Source of the DNA: Thermoplasmata archaeon
GTDB taxonomy: Archaea > Thermoplasmatota > Thermoplasmata > UBA10834
Length of the DNA: 6,905 bases
Assembly: GCA_013329135.1 (NCBI GenBank)
Contig: DUKU01000156.1
Location: 1-6,905, forward strand
Direction: 5' to 3'
In this document: positions 4,693 to 6,905 of the stretch, one piece after another
Layout: every line of letters starts with the position of its first letter
Position numbering within the stretch: position 1 is the first letter of the stretch
Notes under the pieces: generated by a model
What the model was told of the DNA's origin: nothing
Databases searched by the model: none
What the model saw: only the letters and a program-made list of their open reading frames with translations
Program-made: the position numbers and the translations under genes

Positions 4693-5748
4693 ATGGTCAG
4701 GTCTCTGGCATCACCCGAACCGTCGTACACAGGCTCTAGGATACGCTATTCACCGCCTTCTGTTTCGCCCCGAAGGGGCATCAGGTTAGTCCCGGTGTTA
4801 GTCATCGCGCTTGTGTTCGGCTCGGCTTCCGCGCTCGCGGCAATCGTCCTCGATTTATCAGGGGATGAAGACCTCGACGCCTCGATCAACGGCATGAACA
4901 TCGTGCCGATCACGCTGGTCATACAACACAAGGACACCCACAACGTCTGCGTGGCAGGCCCTCCCTGCCCCGGCGTGGCACCTGACATCCCGCATGCATG
5001 GGACCACGCGGCAGGGACGGACGGTGTCTTCGGGACAGTGGACGATTGCCCGCATTGCTCGGCGTACAGCGCCCCGGCGGCGATATCCATGATCGCAACA
5101 GCGTACGGCAGGACCGGCCAGTACTTGCAGCAGGACAGGATCTACGACAACGGGAAGTCGGTGCCTCCAGAGGTCACGGGAGACAACCAGATGCAGACCC
5201 ACGGGGTCGGCATGTTCGACGGCACCGGGGGCCAGCCAGAAGAGGTCCAGGATGCCCTGAGGTGGGCTCTGGGGGTCGGGTTGGGAGTGAACCATCACGA
5301 TTCATCAGACCCGATCACGGCCTCCATACTGGAGCAGTACGCCTCCACATCAAGGCCTGTCCTGTGGATAGACCACGGGGGATGGCCTGTGAACCTCAGC
5401 TCATCGTACCCCGCGAACAGGGCGGACCAGGGCCACGCGAAGGTCATCAGCGGATACGACGACAACAACACGATCACAACGGACGACGATTTCGTGCTCG
5501 TGTATGACCCGTGGCCAGAGTACAACAAGTCCGCCATACTGCCGGTGAACGCGACCCTGGGCCCCGGAGGCACATACGACCCGTACTGGCTCCCGATTCG
5601 CGATGTGGACCTGAGCGACACCGCGGACATATTCTTCGTCCCGTCAGTGTCGATACCGGAGTTCGGCGCCGTCATCGTGCCCGTCGTGGGCGTGCTGCTC
5701 ATCGCGGCCATCGTGCACCGCACGAGGTCCAGGCGGGAGACGGCCTGA
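4693..5748 (+). CDS. Predicted secreted, membrane-anchored papain-fold (peptidase C39-like) protein with PEF-CTERM-like tail
   Basis: The product is 351 residues. A basic N-terminal segment of about 30 residues precedes a hydrophobic stretch (about 32-53) that should act as signal peptide or anchor. The middle resembles peptidase C39-like family 2: SAPAAISMIATAYG (126-139) sits where the family has its CGPAA-x-x-MI-x-x-YG nucleophile helix, QGHAKVISGYDD (246-257) supplies the His (H248) and VYDPWP (270-275) the Asp (D272). The expected nucleophile position is S126, not Cys; C122 lies four residues earlier and C119 in CPHC, so the protein may be inactive, use C122, or bind rather than cut. An acidic DGVFGTVDD turn (110-118) could bind calcium. 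The C terminus has IPEFG (321-325), a hydrophobic span (326-341) and HRTRSRR, the layout of archaeosortase (PEF-CTERM) substrates. It probably faces the cell exterior. Substrate unknown. Confidence 0.85.
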   Translation: MVRSLASPEPSYTGSRIRYSPPSVSPRRGIRLVPVLVIALVFGSASALAAIVLDLSGDEDLDASINGMNIVPITLVIQHKDTHNVCVAGPPCPGVAPDIPHAWDHAAGTDGVFGTVDDCPHCSAYSAPAAISMIATAYGRTGQYLQQDRIYDNGKSVPPEVTGDNQMQTHGVGMFDGTGGQPEEVQDALRWALGVGLGVNHHDSSDPITASILEQYASTSRPVLWIDHGGWPVNLSSSYPANRADQGHAKVISGYDDNNTITTDDDFVLVYDPWPEYNKSAILPVNATLGPGGTYDPYWLPIRDVDLSDTADIFFVPSVSIPEFGAVIVPVVGVLLIAAIVHRTRSRRETA

Positions 5749-5749
5749 A

Positions 5750-5758
5750 AGTTTATCA
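5750..5758 (+). promoter_or_regulatory. TATA-like box upstream of the second GNAT gene
   Basis: AGTTTATCA directly follows the stop of the C39-like gene and is centred about 44 bases before ATG 5798. It would allow separate transcription of the GNAT gene with a leader of roughly 20 bases, although read-through from the upstream gene (49-base gap, same strand) is equally possible. Confidence 0.35.
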
Positions 5759-5797
5759 CCATGATAGCGTCTCCTCCGGCAAGGCCTGAGCCACCGG

Positions 5798-6694
5798 ATG
5801 AGATTACACATGGCTGGTAGATCCGAGTTGCGCATCATCCGCATGAAGGATTCCCATCTCCCCGAGGTCTTCTCGCTCATAGACAATGAGAACTGGGGCT
5901 GGGAGTTCGCCGAGATACAGCAGATATACGGGCTCGACCAAGGCAGTTCTGTCGTGGCGCTCGATGGCCGTGACATCGTGGGTCTCGTCACCTGCATCGA
6001 CTTCGGGTCCACGGCGTTCATAGTCCATGTCATCGTGAGGAAGGGCTGGAGGGGGAAAGGGGTGGGGGTCCGGATGATCGAGACGGTCCTCGCCGACCTG
6101 GATTCCCGAGGCGTGTCGAGCGTCGAACTGCATGCGAACCCCGAGGCGGTGGAGTTCTACAACCAGTTCTCGTTCAAGAGGTTGGAGGATATCACGTTCT
6201 TCGCGAAGGATGCGCCACACTCCTTCCCTGAGCCTTCAGCACCGTCGGAGTCTTCGTTCTCATGGCTCTCACCAGACGATGCTCCCGCGTTGTCCGAGGC
6301 CTTGTCGACGGTGTTCGGCTACAAGAAGGAGGATGTGGAGAAGGCTCTGTCGAAGACGCCGCCCCATCAGGCCCTCGCCAGGATTGTCAGCGGACGCGCG
6401 ACCGCCATGTTCCTCTCACGAACGGGGCGTGACCTCAACGCCGCAGGCCCGTGGTTCATGGACGAGCCTACCAGGGCCGAGGCAGACGGCATGATCCGCA
6501 CAATGCTGTCCGCCGTCCCCGCCAAGAGGGTCGATGTCTTGTCCCCTGCGTCGAACGAGGTCGCGAAGGCCACGTTCGAGTCATGCGGCTTCTCGGTGGC
6601 GAAGGCTGGCATCGTAAGGGTGGCGCGTTCAAACAGCGCCGCGAACCGGTACCCTGGCTCAGTTCTATCCTTGGGCCACCTCGGCCTCATCTGA
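5798..6694 (+). CDS. GNAT acetyltransferase with C-terminal YitH/HolE-type (DUF1248) acetyltransferase domain
   Basis: The 298-residue protein has an N-terminal GNAT domain (about 10-137) with strand VVALDGRDIVGLVTCIDF, motif A in VIVRKGWRGKGVGVRMI (79-94; GKGVG at 86-90) and the motif-B Tyr in AVEFYNQFSFKRL (Y121). After a Ser/Pro-rich linker (about 139-155) comes a second domain (about 156-298) with GPWFMD, a helix starting AEADGMIRTML, LSPASNEVAKATFESCGF and a closing GSVLSLGHLGL. That layout resembles the Acetyltransf_18 (DUF1248) half of YitH-like proteins. It probably acetylates a small amine; substrate unknown. Starts at ATG 5798 and at ATG 5810 (residue 5) are both possible: neither has a strong Shine-Dalgarno site, and GGATGA would favour 5810. 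It follows the C39-like gene by 49 bases on the same strand and could be co-transcribed. Confidence 0.86.
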   Translation: MRLHMAGRSELRIIRMKDSHLPEVFSLIDNENWGWEFAEIQQIYGLDQGSSVVALDGRDIVGLVTCIDFGSTAFIVHVIVRKGWRGKGVGVRMIETVLADLDSRGVSSVELHANPEAVEFYNQFSFKRLEDITFFAKDAPHSFPEPSAPSESSFSWLSPDDAPALSEALSTVFGYKKEDVEKALSKTPPHQALARIVSGRATAMFLSRTGRDLNAAGPWFMDEPTRAEADGMIRTMLSAVPAKRVDVLSPASNEVAKATFESCGFSVAKAGIVRVARSNSAANRYPGSVLSLGHLGLI

Positions 6695-6760
6695 GCCTTC
6701 GGCGACGACATGTTCGTGCGAGGTGCTAACACGTCTTGTGCGTCCAGACTGTAGTCCCGA

Positions 6761-6769
6761 ACTATTAAT
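6761..6769 (+). promoter_or_regulatory. TATA-like box of the aminotransferase gene
   Basis: ACTATTAAT is the only AT-rich patch in the gap after the second GNAT gene. Its centre is about 22 bases before ATG 6787, so the transcript would begin at or beside that ATG, suggesting a leaderless message. Confidence 0.45.
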
Positions 6770-6786
6770 GCCCGAATATGTACATC

Positions 6787-6905
6787 ATGAGGGCGATGTT
6801 CCCATCGCGAGTGGCATCGCTGAAGGTCTCGGGGATCAGGAAGCTCTTCGAGGCGGCTCCCCCGGACGCCATCAACCTCGGCCTAGGCGAGCCTGACATC
6901 CAGCC
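6787..6905 (+). CDS. PLP-dependent aminotransferase (class I/II), N-terminal fragment cut by the window edge
   Basis: The 39 complete codons to the right edge read MRAMFPSRVASL, then KVSGIRKLFEAA and PPDAINLGLGEPDIQ. The SRVASLKVSGIRK opening and the INLGLGEPD segment are the standard N terminus of fold-type I aspartate/aromatic-type aminotransferases, in which this stretch forms the N-terminal arm and the first substrate-contacting loop. The PLP-binding lysine is far downstream, outside the window. ATG 6778 (three codons earlier) and ATG 6796 (MFPSRV) are in frame too; 6787 is preferred because the TATA-like box would place the transcript start there. Such enzymes exchange amino groups between amino acids and 2-oxo acids in the cytoplasm; specificity cannot be judged from this piece. 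Confidence 0.82.
   Translation, partial: MRAMFPSRVASLKVSGIRKLFEAAPPDAINLGLGEPDIQ

Noticed and set aside
1..6905. CRISPR array, tRNA, rRNA, attachment site or defence island
   Set aside because: No regularly spaced repeats, no cloverleaf, no integrase and no defence-type genes beyond the TnpB fragment were found on reading both strands.

Overview
This GC-rich window looks archaeal. Several starts are preceded by AT-rich boxes about 25-45 bases upstream (for example TTAAATATAA at 4646-4655), as expected of archaeal TATA elements. One protein ends in an IPEFG-transmembrane-basic tail resembling the PEF-CTERM sorting signals of archaea, and the gene families present are common in Euryarchaeota. 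I lean towards the Thermoplasmatota by general resemblance, but nothing here fixes the lineage.

Layout. The left edge (1-182, minus) holds the N-terminal 60 residues of a TnpB/IS605 OrfB-type transposon protein that runs off the window. A gene-free stretch follows (183-598) with hairpins and no convincing coding frame. Next is a divergent pair: a saccharopine dehydrogenase-like oxidoreductase (599-1759, minus) and a nucleotidyltransferase-fold protein (about 1895-2698, plus). The nucleotidyltransferase converges on a short single-domain O6-alkylguanine-DNA alkyltransferase (2739-3089, minus). That gene is divergent from a two-domain GNAT acetyltransferase (3251-4273, plus), which in turn converges on a small Cys-rich zinc-ribbon-like protein (4320-4547, minus, GTG start). 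Divergent from this is a predicted secreted, surface-anchored papain-fold (C39-like) protein (4693-5748, plus), followed by a second two-domain GNAT protein (5798-6694, plus) and the start of a PLP-dependent aminotransferase (6787 to the right edge).

How the genes relate. Strand alternates often and most genes have their own promoter-like signal, so this looks like single-gene transcription units rather than one operon or a co-ordinated pathway. The oxidoreductase, acetyltransferases and aminotransferase all act on small molecules or amino groups, but no shared substrate can be read from the sequence. The most interesting item is the C39-like surface protein: it has the fold's signature, His and Asp positions and an archaeosortase-type tail, but a serine where the family's nucleophilic cysteine is expected, with another cysteine four residues upstream. 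I found no CRISPR array, rRNA, tRNA, integrase or defence cluster, and no strong case for a wholly new multi-gene system.
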